From Sphaerisporangium perillae (GTDB taxonomy: Bacteria; Actinomycetota; Actinomycetes; Streptosporangiales; Streptosporangiaceae), in contig NZ_JALLPO010000009.1 of assembly GCF_023276435.1 (NCBI RefSeq), positions 124,001 through 188,000 on the forward strand: a DNA stretch of 64,000 nt, read 5' to 3'. Made by a program: the position numbers and the translations under genes. Each line of letters opens with the position of its first letter. The first letter of the stretch is position 1. Shown here piece by piece: positions 42,661 to 50,740 of the stretch. The notes beneath the pieces were generated by a model. It worked only from the letters and a program-made list of their open reading frames with translations, was not told the origin of the DNA and did not search any database.

Positions 42661-43092
42661 CTAGCTCACCTGCAGGGTCTCGCGTAGCACGTCGGCTATC
42701 GACGTGCGCCCCAACTCCGCACGCAGGGCCAACTCGGCCTTGCCGTACACATCACCCAGTACAGGCCGGATCCCCTTGCCGACCGGGCATTCGAGGTTGG
42801 GCTCGGTGTGATGCATGCCGAACAACGGCTCCCCCTCGACGGCGTCGTACACGTCGAGCAGCACGATCTCCTCCGGCACGCGGGCCAGGCTCCACCCCGC
42901 CCCCGCGCCGTGACGCACGGTCACCAGGCCCGCCCGCCGCAGGTCACCGAGACTACGCCGGATGATCACCGGATTCGTGTTGACGCTGGCGGCGACCTCG
43001 TCAGAGGTCAGCAGCTCCGTTCCGCGCCGGTGCGCGAGGGCCAACCACGTCAGAATGTGCACGGCGATCGTGAGCCGGCTGTTCGCTGCCAT
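42661..43092 (-). CDS. Rrf2-family transcriptional regulator
   Basis: The 143-residue protein has the Rrf2 winged helix (RLTIAVHILTWLALAHRRG; SDEVAASVNTNPVIIRRSLGDLRRAGLV) and the C-terminal dimer helix. The three clustered cysteines of IscR/NsrR iron-sulfur members are not present; only one Cys (NLECPVG) is seen. It therefore belongs to the cluster-free group that senses small molecules, such as YwnA-like regulators. ATG 43092 follows AGGAGG at short spacing. It probably represses itself and the NIPSNAP gene through the two matching dyads. Confidence 0.9.
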   Translation of the reverse strand: MAANSRLTIAVHILTWLALAHRRGTELLTSDEVAASVNTNPVIIRRSLGDLRRAGLVTVRHGAGAGWSLARVPEEIVLLDVYDAVEGEPLFGMHHTEPNLECPVGKGIRPVLGDVYGKAELALRAELGRTSIADVLRETLQVS

Positions 43093-43103
43093 CACCCCTC
43101 CTG

Positions 43104-43124
43104 CTGTAACAGCCTCTATTACAG
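43104..43124. promoter_or_regulatory. Rrf2-type operator upstream of the Rrf2 gene
   Basis: CTGTAACAG, CCT, CTATTACAG: nine-base arms pairing at eight of nine positions around three bases. It lies 11 bp before the Rrf2 start, suited to autorepression. Confidence 0.65.
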
Positions 43125-43135
43125 TCGAAAGGATG

Positions 43136-43398
43136 TCAACCGGACGCCCATCCCAAGGCGTCTCCCCCGCCCAGCATGAGCCGTCTTGCTGACTTCTCGC
43201 TGACTCGCGGGACCTCACCCGGCGGACCGCCGTAGTCGCCGGCGAATGCGTGGCCGAAGTCGGAGAGCATCCGCGACGGCGCCTCGCCCGTGTGGCCGCG
43301 CCCGAGCGCCTCCTCGACGTCTGCCAGTTCGCTGGTGTGGTCAACCCCAGCACCGTGCCCGTGATCACCAGGTCGACGAAGAAGTCCAGGTCACTCAT
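43136..43398 (-). pseudogene. frameshifted small hypothetical gene
   Basis: From 43398 the minus strand reads MSDLDFFVDLVITGTVLGLT, a plausible start of a small actinobacterial protein. From about 43340 the coding-like sequence continues only after a frame change: ELADVEEALGRGHTGE and MLSDFGHAFAGDYGGPPGE, to a TGA at 43136-43138. Without the shift the frame turns into Arg/Ser-rich nonsense and runs into the Rrf2 gene. I read this as a short gene broken by a frameshift. The function is not recognised; similarity to small immunity-like proteins is only an impression. Confidence 0.45.
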
Positions 43399-43503
43399 CG
43401 GTGCTCAAGCACTACGAACGCATCCGAATATCGGCTGACACCGTTTCCTGGCTCGTTCGCGGCGTCCAGAGCACTGTGGTAATCGCTCAGGAACTCGCTC
43501 TGA

Positions 43504-44403
43504 TCAGTGCGGCGTTCGCTTCCGATCGTCCATGACACCGTAGGTGGACGCCCGGAACAGGAAAGAGGCCCAGGAGCGGTAGGGCCGCCATTCCTCCGAC
43601 AGCCTCCGGTACGCGGCCGGCGGGGCGTCCTCCGGCAGGCCGTACACCTCACGCAGGATCGCGAACAGGCGCGGCTCGTCGCCCGGGAACGCGTCCGGCG
43701 CGCCCGCGCCGCGGATCAGGATCAGGCCTGCGGAGAACGGCCCGACGCCGGGCAGGGCACGCAACTCGGCAAGGGCCTCCTCCGGGCCGAGCGCGCGCAG
43801 GTGCTCGGTGGTGAGCACGCCGTCGAGCGCGGCGCGGGCCAGCCCGCGCAGCCACTCCTCCTTCTGTGCGGGCAGACCGAGGCCGCCGGCCTCCAGCAGC
43901 GTCACGGGAGGGGGGAAGGCCGAGTACGCCCGCCCGTCCACGATGACCTTAGCGCCGTACCGCTCCGCGATGCGCTGCTTGAGCCGGGCGGCGATCAGCA
44001 TCGACGAGCGCTGCACGATCACCGCCCAGCACGCCGCCTCCCACGGACTCCAGAAGCACACTGGCCGCAGGCCGGGGCTGCGCCGCTGGAGGTCGCCGAG
44101 CACCGGGTCGGCCTCGCCGAGTTCGGCGAAGCCGGTGCCGTCCACGTCAAGGGAGAGGGTCCGCGCCACCTCGTCCCGGATCCGCGGCCCCGCGGCCCGC
44201 GTCGTGGCGACGGCGACCCCGCCCGGCGCGGCCGTCACGGTCACGCCGATCGGCAGCCAGTCGGACTCCGCGCAGTAGGCGAAGCGCAGCGCCTGCCCGT
44301 CGGAGGGCAGCGCGCTGGTGGCCGGCCAGTCCTCGACGAAGCGCAGCGAGGCGCCGAAGTCGAACAGCCCCTCGGCGGTGAGAGCGAATCCGTGCGTGGT
44401 CAT
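43504..44403 (-). CDS. DNA-3-methyladenine glycosylase II (AlkA-like, HhH-GPD)
   Basis: The 299-residue protein has the HhH-GPD fold: a helix-hairpin-helix ELRALPGVGPFSAGLILIRG near residue 205, followed by the catalytic Asp region DAFPGDEPRLFAILREVYG. The N-terminal part contains the AlkA-like domain (SLDVDGTGFAELGEADPVLG). It removes alkylated bases from DNA and starts base-excision repair. ATG 44403 is the natural start. It is a single gene with no obvious operon partners. Confidence 0.88.
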   Translation of the reverse strand: MTTHGFALTAEGLFDFGASLRFVEDWPATSALPSDGQALRFAYCAESDWLPIGVTVTAAPGGVAVATTRAAGPRIRDEVARTLSLDVDGTGFAELGEADPVLGDLQRRSPGLRPVCFWSPWEAACWAVIVQRSSMLIAARLKQRIAERYGAKVIVDGRAYSAFPPPVTLLEAGGLGLPAQKEEWLRGLARAALDGVLTTEHLRALGPEEALAELRALPGVGPFSAGLILIRGAGAPDAFPGDEPRLFAILREVYGLPEDAPPAAYRRLSEEWRPYRSWASFLFRASTYGVMDDRKRTPH

Positions 44404-44629
44404 GCGCCGTATGGTAGGAGGCCGGGCGAACCGGCCGGTACGGGCCTCCCCGACCGTTACGGAGACTGTCGGCCTTGGCCCTCACCGCGGGGTGGTCCAT
44501 CTCCTCGTCGGGCAGCCTAGCCATGCCGGGGCCGTCGGCTCGGGGTCCCAGCTTGCGGGCTCCGTGGAAACGCCCGGGTCTGGGGTCAAAGAGTCTGAAG
44601 AGACCCACGGAGCCCTGGGATTATTCCCG

Positions 44630-44917
44630 TCAGAGTCGTTCGGTGAGGTGAACGGTGATCACGTCACCGGCTTGCTTCCCCATCGCCCGGCGCAGCGCAG
44701 CTGAGAACGGCAGTTTATGGGTACCATCCCCCAGCGCCATGAACGAGCTCTGGAACGGGTGTCCGTCCATGGTGCCCCGGACCTTGACCAGCCCCCGGGT
44801 GCCGAAGTACTCGACCGAGTCGGGCATCACCGCGTAGGTCCACCCGCCCTTGCTGGGACTCTTCCGCATGATCGCGGTGAACTGCTTGTCCAGCGTTCCC
44901 CGGGTGTGCCCGTTCAT
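44630..44917 (-). CDS. DUF1905-domain protein
   Basis: The 95-residue protein is a compact DUF1905 beta-barrel ([59 protein letters not shown]). The family has no known reaction and occurs near YCII and YdhG-like small proteins. ATG 44917 is preferred because it falls six bases after the upstream stop and has GGAGGTGA upstream; an earlier ATG at 44932 would overlap the neighbour. It forms a two-gene operon with the DUF1761 membrane protein, divergent from the sigma-factor unit. Confidence 0.82.
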   Translation of the reverse strand: MNGHTRGTLDKQFTAIMRKSPSKGGWTYAVMPDSVEYFGTRGLVKVRGTMDGHPFQSSFMALGDGTHKLPFSAALRRAMGKQAGDVITVHLTERL

Positions 44918-44922
44918 GCCCC

Positions 44923-45315
44923 TCACCTCCATGTCCCGACGATGACCGTGATCGCGGCCAGCTTGACCAGCCAGTCTCCCGCGTGGATGGCGGCCAGCCG
45001 CCACGGAACCTTCTCGTGCAGCACCGAGCCGGCCAGCAACACGACAGGGAAGCCGATCCACAAGACGCATGCTAGGCGGAGCGCCTCGATCCACCCGGTC
45101 GCGTCCACCTTGCCGGTGAGCCACGCGAGGACCACCGCTACCAGCGCGCCGCGGAGCAGCTCCGCCATCATCATCCAGGCCGGTGGCCGCTCCTCAGTGG
45201 CGTAGGCGTCCGCCAGCTTCGCCAATCGGGTACCGAACCCGATGTACCAGACAGTGCTCAGCAAAAACGCCACGACCGCGGCCGCCACGACCGCGAGATA
45301 GTTCAGCTCGGTCAA
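44923..45315 (-). CDS. DUF1761-family membrane protein
   Basis: The 130-residue protein has four predicted membrane helices ([69 protein letters not shown]), the size and pattern of DUF1761. TTG 45315 is accepted because GGAGGG precedes it at normal distance and the first helix follows at once. It is divergent from the DGPF/ECF sigma operon with a 115-bp gap and coupled to the DUF1905 gene. Such small proteins commonly accompany ECF42-type sigma factors (known association, role unknown). Confidence 0.82.
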   Translation of the reverse strand: MTELNYLAVVAAAVVAFLLSTVWYIGFGTRLAKLADAYATEERPPAWMMMAELLRGALVAVVLAWLTGKVDATGWIEALRLACVLWIGFPVVLLAGSVLHEKVPWRLAAIHAGDWLVKLAAITVIVGTWR

Positions 45316-45430
45316 CGTCGAACCCTCCTCGTCTCAGAGCTCTCGGCTGAGTGGCTCTCACGGGGGACGTCGGGGCCGAGTGGGTATTCTCGACAGGCCA
45401 CACCAGGAGAATTCGGACCGGGAACCTGTC

Positions 45431-45802
45431 ATGAAGTATTTGATCCTGATCTACAGCAACCCGGAGTCCCGGCAGCTGTGGAGCCAGCTATCCGCCGAGC
45501 AGCGCAGGGGAGGGCTCGAGGCCTACACCACCCTCAACGAGGCGTTGGCCGCGACCGGCGAACTGATCGTCACGGAGGCTCTCGCCGACCCGACCACGGC
45601 CAGGCGGGTTCGGGTGGAGGCGGGGCAGGCGACCGCGACCGACGGGCCCTTCGCCGAGGTCAAGGAGCTCGTGGCCGGTTTCTACCTCGTCGAGTGCGAC
45701 AGCATCGACCGTGCAGTCGAGATCGCCGCACGCATCCCCGAAGCGGCCATGGGCCTCGTCGAGGTGAGGCCGGTGATGGCGCTGTCCGGCTTCGAGGTAT
45801 GA
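45431..45802 (+). CDS. YCII/DGPF-domain protein
   Basis: The 123-residue protein starts MKYLILIYSNPESRQLWSQL and carries the name-giving DGPF motif in TDGPFAEVKELVAGFYLVEC. It is a small dimeric alpha/beta-barrel of unknown reaction. ATG 45431 is used. Its TGA overlaps the start of the following sigma factor (ATGA). DGPF proteins are the standard genetic partners of ECF42 sigma factors and are thought to be part of, or controlled by, their regulon. Confidence 0.9.
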   Translation: MKYLILIYSNPESRQLWSQLSAEQRRGGLEAYTTLNEALAATGELIVTEALADPTTARRVRVEAGQATATDGPFAEVKELVAGFYLVECDSIDRAVEIAARIPEAAMGLVEVRPVMALSGFEV

Positions 45803-47019
45803 GCAGCCACGTCGAGTTCGAGCGACAACTGCTGCGCGAACTGGCCCCGCAAGTCCTCGGGGCGCTGGTCCGCCACCACGGCAGTTTCGACGCCTGCGAG
45901 GACGCGCTCCAAGAAGCTCTGGTGGCCGCGACAACCCAGTGGCCCACCCAAGGTGTACCGACCAACCCCAAGGCATGGCTGATCACCGTCGCCTCCCGTC
46001 GGTTCATCGACCGATACCGCAGTGACGCTGCCCGCGCAGACAGGGAGCGGGCGCTCGCCATCCTCGCGTCTGCCGATCCAGGGGCTGTTTCACCCGTCGA
46101 CGACACCCTCACCCTGTTCCTGATGTGCTGTCACCCCAGCCTCACCCCGCCGTCCCAGGTCGCGCTGACCCTGCGTGCGGTCGGCGGGCTGACCACCGCC
46201 GAGATCGCTCGCGGGCTGCTGGTGCCCGAGGCCACCGTGGCGCAGCGCATCAGCCGGGCCAAGCAGCGCATCAAGGCGTCCGGGACACGGTTCCGGCTCC
46301 CCGACACCGCCGATCGCGCCGCGCGGATCCGGAGCGTGATGGAGGTCCTCTACCTGATCTTCACCGAGGGATCAACCGCCAGCTCTGGGCCCACTGTCAA
46401 CCGGGTCGAGCTGTCCACCGAGGCGATCCGACTGGCGCGCCAACTGCACGTCCACCTGCCGGATGACGGTGAGATCGCCGGGCTGCTGGCCCTCATGCTG
46501 CTCACCGAGGCGCGCAGCCCGGCCCGCAACACACCCTCCGGCGACCTCGTGCCCCTCTCGGAGCAGGACCGCACTCGGTGGGACGCCGCAGCGATCACCG
46601 AAGGAACCGCGCTGATCACCCATGCCCTGCAGACCGCTCCGATCGGCCCCTACCAGCTTCAGGCAGCCATCGCAGCCGTCCACGACGAAGCCGGCCGACC
46701 CGAGGACACCGACTGGAGTCAGATCCTCGTCCTCTACGACCTACTGACTCGGCTCGCCCCAGGTCCTATGGTCACGCTGAACCGGATCGTGGCCCTCGGC
46801 ATGGCGCACGGCCCCGCAGCCGGGCTGGAGGAGCTCCGCGCCGCCCGGGCAGAACCGGCCATCGCCGAGCACTACCGGTTCGACGCCGTCCATGGATACC
46901 TCCTCGACCTCGCCGGTGACCACGCGGCCGCAAAGGAGTGCTACGCCCAGGCTGCCAGGCGCACCTTCAGCCTGCCCGAACAGCGCTACCTGCAGTCGCG
47001 CGCCAGAGTCGACTCTTGA
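45799..47019 (+). CDS. ECF42-type RNA polymerase sigma factor with C-terminal extension
   Basis: The 406-residue protein has sigma region 2 (DACEDALQEALVAATTQWPT; PKAWLITVASRRFIDRYRSD) and region 4 (ALTLRAVGGLTTAEIARGLL; EATVAQRISRAKQRIK) in the first 180 residues. A long helical TPR-like extension follows (DTDWSQILVLYDLLTRLAPG; GYLLDLAGDHAAAKECYAQA) that replaces an anti-sigma factor in this group. ATG 45799 overlaps the DGPF gene. No anti-sigma gene is adjacent, consistent with ECF42. The signal it answers is unknown. Confidence 0.9.
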   Translation: MSSHVEFERQLLRELAPQVLGALVRHHGSFDACEDALQEALVAATTQWPTQGVPTNPKAWLITVASRRFIDRYRSDAARADRERALAILASADPGAVSPVDDTLTLFLMCCHPSLTPPSQVALTLRAVGGLTTAEIARGLLVPEATVAQRISRAKQRIKASGTRFRLPDTADRAARIRSVMEVLYLIFTEGSTASSGPTVNRVELSTEAIRLARQLHVHLPDDGEIAGLLALMLLTEARSPARNTPSGDLVPLSEQDRTRWDAAAITEGTALITHALQTAPIGPYQLQAAIAAVHDEAGRPEDTDWSQILVLYDLLTRLAPGPMVTLNRIVALGMAHGPAAGLEELRAARAEPAIAEHYRFDAVHGYLLDLAGDHAAAKECYAQAARRTFSLPEQRYLQSRARVDS

Positions 47020-47255
47020 CCTTCCCCAGCCTGGAGGCCCCGATGGGTTCCGGACCCGCGACGGTCGACCGGCCCTTTGGCGTCCCCGGAGCTGTCCGCC
47101 TCATTCGCGGACATGCGGTTCGGCAGGGCTCGTGCGGTCTTCGCTGACTTTCGCTGACTGCGATCAGCAGTGAAGATCAGAAAGCCGCCGGCAAGCGATC
47201 CGAGGGAGATCCCTCCGGGGGCGGTCCGTCGACATTGCCCTGGACAGCAGTAGGA

Positions 47256-47276
47256 CCCTGAAGGGTGTCAAAATTC
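47256..47276 (+). repeat. left terminal inverted repeat of the IS
   Basis: CCCTGAAGGGTGTCAAAA followed by TTC. It matches the right repeat at 20 of 21 positions. Confidence 0.85.
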
Positions 47277-47323
47277 GGCCATGAGTGTTGACTTGCGGCC
47301 TTCGCAGCCGAGCCTGTCCTTGG

Positions 47324-48352
47324 TCAGCCTGCTCTCTCGTACTCGTTGATCAGACCGCCGAGGACTTGGCGGCGTTCGATCCAGCCGACCGGGAGGCGGA
47401 TCAGGTCTGCGCCGTCGGCGGGAGGTCGAAGATCCAAGGATCGGTGTGGCCTGTGCTGGTTGTAGTGGGCCGCGTATTCGGTCAGCATCATCCGCAGGTG
47501 CCACTCCCCGAAGATCAACATCCGGTCAGTGCACTCGCAACGCGCTGTCCGCACCCACCGCTCCGCGAACGCATTCGCGCGAGGCGAGCGGGGCGGGATT
47601 TTGATCACTCTTGTGCCATTCCCGGCCATGACCTCATCGAAGGCCCGCGTGAACTTGGCGTCCCGGTCGCGGACAAGGAACCGAAACTCGCCAGCACGGT
47701 CCCCTAGATCGATCAGGAGGTTGCGGGCCTGCTGGGCGACCCATGCTCCGTCTGGTCTGGCGGTCACGCCCAGGACGTGAACGAACCGGGTTCCGACCTC
47801 GGCCACGAAGAAGACGTACAAGCGGCGCAGCGTAACGGTGTCGACCGAGAAGAAGTCACACGCCAGCGTGCTGGCTGCGTGGGCGCGGATGAAATCGCGC
47901 CACTGGTCATTGCCGCGCCGAGGTGCAGGCTCCAGGCCGGCCCGCTTCAAGATCCGGCGGATCGTCGCACCGCTGACCCTGTACCCGAGATTCTTCAGCT
48001 CGCCGCGTATCCGCTCGTACCCCCACGACGAGTTCTCCCGGGCCAGCCTCAGCACTAGCGCCACGATCGTCGGGTCGGTCGGTGGCCTGCCCGGTTTTCG
48101 CTGAGGATAGGTCCACTGGCGGGCGACCAGTCGCTGGTGCCAGCGCAACAGTGTGCCTGGCGTCACCAGCCGATGCACACGTAGCGCCTTCGGCAGTGGT
48201 CTGACCAACGCGGACAAGATCGCACGATCGGCCCACGACAACCGCGGCCGGTCCACCTGACGGCGTAGGACGGCGACCTCATGACGCAGCACCAGGATCT
48301 CCAGCACCTTCGCGGCATCGTTACGAGCCAACAGGGACAGCCAGCCGACCAA
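47324..48352 (-). CDS. integrase-core transposase
   Basis: The 342-residue protein has an N-terminal helix-turn-helix region (VLEILVLRHEVAVLRRQVDR; SWGYERIRGELKNLGYRVSG) and an rve integrase core with the catalytic triad: Asp in CDFFSVDTVTL, Asp in VRDRDAKFTRAF and Glu in NAFAERWVRTARCE. The C-terminal YNQHRPHRSLDLRPP is typical of IS3-like transposases. Single-frame coding distinguishes it from two-frame IS3 elements. All catalytic residues are present, so it may be active. Confidence 0.9.
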   Translation of the reverse strand: MVGWLSLLARNDAAKVLEILVLRHEVAVLRRQVDRPRLSWADRAILSALVRPLPKALRVHRLVTPGTLLRWHQRLVARQWTYPQRKPGRPPTDPTIVALVLRLARENSSWGYERIRGELKNLGYRVSGATIRRILKRAGLEPAPRRGNDQWRDFIRAHAASTLACDFFSVDTVTLRRLYVFFVAEVGTRFVHVLGVTARPDGAWVAQQARNLLIDLGDRAGEFRFLVRDRDAKFTRAFDEVMAGNGTRVIKIPPRSPRANAFAERWVRTARCECTDRMLIFGEWHLRMMLTEYAAHYNQHRPHRSLDLRPPADGADLIRLPVGWIERRQVLGGLINEYERAG

Positions 48353-48467
48353 TCAGCAGAAGATCAAATACATCAAGTGCAGCGCCACGACTGTCGAGGA
48401 TGCCAGACCCAGCCACCTCTTCGAGAGCTATCGATTACACATCACCGCAGCTCACGACCTCGCGGCA

Positions 48468-48488
48468 GAGTTTTGACACCCTTCAGGG
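48468..48488 (-). repeat. right terminal inverted repeat of the IS
   Basis: On the minus strand CCCTGAAGGGTGTCAAAA followed by CTC, one base different from the left repeat. Confidence 0.85.
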
Positions 48489-48620
48489 CTGTGAAGTAGG
48501 CCCGAGTTACGGAAGCCGGGCCATCGCCCCCGCTAGCACTCCCTCTGGCGGACGAGCTCTGCCACCGGCACCCGTCGATGTACTCACTGAGTCAGCCATG
48601 TGCTGAGACCCGCTCCTTTC

Positions 48621-49091
48621 TCACCAACGCCGGTCCCACCGGCCTCCGTCGCAGCATGTACGAGTGGTCCAGCCGGACGTGGCGGTCCGGCCGTCCTGGC
48701 AGGACAGCAGGTGCCAGGCGTCGGGGGTCCAGGCGAAGATGGCGTCCTGGCCGTAGCGGCGGCCGATGGCGCGGGCCTTACGGTCGTCGAGACCGGCCAC
48801 GGCGACGCTGTCCTCCGCGTGGCCGGCGGTGAAGTCACCGCCTACGGCGGGCCGCCATGTCAGGCCGAGCGCGTCGAGTTCGGCGACGAGCGCGGTTTGT
48901 GCGCGGGCGTTGACGGCGGCGGCAGCCATGCGGCCGCCCGGGTTGAACCCCGTGATCACGTGCAGGGTGACGTCGCCGAAGGGTGTGGCGCCTGTGCGTA
49001 CCCCGGGCGCGGCAGGGGTCAACTCCAGGACGTGGTCATCCAGCCAGAAGCGGACCGTCGCGGTGCCGTACATCTCCCAGGTCGAGGTCAT
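48621..49091 (-). CDS. DUF3293-domain protein (first of two)
   Basis: The 156-residue protein has the DUF3293 pattern: HVITGFNPGGRMAAAAVNAR, then LVAELDALGLTWRPAVGGDF, EDSVAVAGLDDRKARAIGRR and YGQDAIFAWTPDAWHLLSC. The function of the family is unknown. ATG 49091 is used. It is divergent from a second, larger DUF3293 protein 400 bp away. Its end lies about 130 bp from the intact IS. Nothing in sequence indicates a substrate or location; no signal peptide is present. Confidence 0.75.
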   Translation of the reverse strand: MTSTWEMYGTATVRFWLDDHVLELTPAAPGVRTGATPFGDVTLHVITGFNPGGRMAAAAVNARAQTALVAELDALGLTWRPAVGGDFTAGHAEDSVAVAGLDDRKARAIGRRYGQDAIFAWTPDAWHLLSCQDGRTATSGWTTRTCCDGGRWDRRW

Positions 49092-49494
49092 GAGGGTCCT
49101 TGTCGTTCCGGGACCCCCTTACCCCGCGGGCAGGGAGATCCGCGCTTGCCCCTGCCGTGCCGGCAGCGGCCAGGTCTTCCCTGGAGGGCACCTTGCGCGG
49201 TTAGGCGAGGTTGCCAGCCGAGGATCGTCCAGGGGCGCAATCGGCTTCGTGACCCGGCGCAGATGTTGGCACACCACGCCTGCGCCTGTCCAGAGATTGA
49301 CCATTGCCCGATCGCGTCGCTAATGTCCCGGTCTGGGTCACGAGTTCCAGCGTCAAGCCCCGGCTCGCTGGACGGCATCCCGCCCGCTGCGGGTGCCCCG
49401 GGTGACGACCCGCTCCACGCAGGGAGCGTGGAGAACGGCGGATCACCGGGGCCGCAGGTTACCGGGGTCCACGTGGATCTCCGGAGATGTGCCC
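49092..49494. other. 403-bp gap between two divergent DUF3293 genes
   Basis: The gap contains several GC-rich short inverted repeats and open frames that give Arg/Gly/Pro-rich nonsense on translation. I see no convincing gene, RNA or clear promoter. It presumably holds the two divergent promoters. Confidence 0.5.
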
Positions 49495-50457
49495 ATGACC
49501 GTCCCCAGCGACTCCTACGCCCGGCGCCACAAGTACTGCCCCGGCTGCGACATCTTCTTCAGCCTCGTCGGTTTGGGTGCTGCCGAGCCCATCACCGAAG
49601 CCGACCCCGGCGTCTACTACGCCGAATGCCGCCATTGCCGGGCACGCTGGCACGTCCACCGCCCCGGCACTCCAGAGCGCGAGCGAGCCGAACCCGAGGT
49701 CGCCAAGCGGCCTATCGAGCAGCCCGACATGGCCGCGGCATGGTCCGGCGGCGTCCTGCGCCTCACCCTGGACGGGCATGTCCATGAGGCAGCCGCGAGG
49801 GCCGTCCTTCCGAAAGACGCTGACATCGTCGCCCACCCCTTCACCGAGGGCGCCCACGTGCTGACCGCGTGGAACCCCGGCGGGAGGCCTGGACGGCTGG
49901 ATGAGAACCTGGCCACGCACGCGGCTCTGCTCGCGCGCCTGCGCGACTACGACTGGCACCTCCTGGCCGAGGCCGCCTCCCGTCACCCCGGCTTCGCCTG
50001 GGCCGAGCAGTCGGTCGTGATCGTCGGAGCGGGCGAAGACCAGGTCACGGCTCTCGCGCGGGAGTTCGGCCAGCCCGCTGTGCTGCGCTGGACCCCTGGG
50101 CTGCTCACCGCTATCGACACCGCCACCGGCGCGTCGCTCAGCCCCGGCGAGCCGGTCGTCGTCGCCCGGTTGCCCCATCGCCCGTGCGTGATGAAGGGCG
50201 AGGTCCGCGACGAGGTCTGCCGCAACCCCGGCGGGCCGTGGATCAGCAGGGCCATGCAGTACGCCAGGGACTGGAGCGAGCGGCGCACCTCTTTGTTCGC
50301 CGCCCTCGGCTGCGACACCTGCCTGGGCGGACCGGCCGAGGGACCGATGGGCAAGCGAGCCGACTCCGGCCGCCTTCAGGATCGGCAGGCCGTGCCCAGC
50401 CGGTACGGAGTCGGCCGCCGCCCCGACACACCTCCACGAGCATCGCGTAAGCCCTGA
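49495..50457 (+). CDS. DUF3293-domain protein with N-terminal zinc ribbon
   Basis: The 320-residue protein starts with a CxxC pair, YCPGCDIFF, and a second, ECRHCRARWHV, together a probable zinc ribbon (residues 10-50). A DUF3293 domain follows at about 85-215 (HVLTAWNPGGRPGRLDENLA; AEQSVVIVGAGEDQVTALAR; FGQPAVLRWTPGLL). The C-terminal 100 residues are not recognised but include GCDTC. ATG 49495 has GGAGATG upstream. It sits in an accessory stretch with no catabolic neighbours. Confidence 0.7.
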   Translation: MTVPSDSYARRHKYCPGCDIFFSLVGLGAAEPITEADPGVYYAECRHCRARWHVHRPGTPERERAEPEVAKRPIEQPDMAAAWSGGVLRLTLDGHVHEAAARAVLPKDADIVAHPFTEGAHVLTAWNPGGRPGRLDENLATHAALLARLRDYDWHLLAEAASRHPGFAWAEQSVVIVGAGEDQVTALAREFGQPAVLRWTPGLLTAIDTATGASLSPGEPVVVARLPHRPCVMKGEVRDEVCRNPGGPWISRAMQYARDWSERRTSLFAALGCDTCLGGPAEGPMGKRADSGRLQDRQAVPSRYGVGRRPDTPPRASRKP

Positions 50458-50601
50458 AAGTCCTCACGCAGCCGTTACACCCGCCTGGCCGCGAACGAGC
50501 AATCCATGATATATTGTGTACTCTATTCACATCACTTTCACCTGTGCCTGACGGTTCAGGTGGATATGTTCATCGCACCTAAGCCACCAGAGGGTTGGCG
50601 C

Positions 50602-50703
50602 ATGGGAAACGGCTACGGAACCTGCATCTACTGCAACAACGGACGCTGCGACCTGTGCAGTGGCAGCCGCTGCTCGTGCGCCGACCAGCAGCACCGTCGT
50701 TAG
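50602..50703 (+). CDS. 33-residue cysteine-rich protein
   Basis: The short frame begins at ATG 50602, seven bases after AGAGGG, and encodes MGNGYGTCIYCNNGRCDLCS and a tail ending in QQHRR. Six cysteines in 33 residues form CxxC, CxxC and CxC pairs (positions 8, 11, 16, 19, 24, 26), a likely zinc-binding knuckle. The AT-rich stretch just upstream (50500-50535) and the dyad CCTGA-CGGT-TCAGG (50547-50560) look like a promoter region. It lies 37 bp before the next gene, so they may form an operon. No family is recognised; coding status rests on the start signal and the Cys pattern. Confidence 0.5.
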   Translation: MGNGYGTCIYCNNGRCDLCSGSRCSCADQQHRR

Positions 50704-50740
50704 TCCTGGATCCCCGAACCCCGTCCGATAAGGGAAAACG

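Larger units (their letters stand above)
47256..48488 (-). mobile_element. insertion sequence with integrase-type (DDE) transposase, intact
   Basis: A 1,233-bp element bounded by 21-bp terminal inverted repeats that match at 20 of 21 positions (CCCTGAAGGGTGTCAAAA plus three bases). It encodes a single full-length transposase. The flanks (TAGGA on the left, CTGTG on the right) show no target duplication, so the insertion may be old or the ends may have recombined. It is grouped with the integrase-core transposases common in actinomycetes; I cannot name the IS family exactly. Confidence 0.85.

Noticed and set aside
42661-43398. A 245-codon version of the Rrf2 protein starting at 43398
   Set aside because: The upstream part belongs to a different, frameshifted gene. 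The Rrf2 domain begins directly at ATG 43092, downstream of its own operator and ribosome-binding site.
47256-48488. Target-site duplication of the intact IS
   Set aside because: The bases next to the inverted repeats (TAGGA and CTGTG) do not match, and no shifted pairing of three or more bases works convincingly.
49088-49378. A 96-codon minus-strand frame between the DUF3293 genes
   Set aside because: Composition is Arg/Gly/Pro/Ser-rich without pattern, and it overlaps the likely promoter region of both DUF3293 genes.
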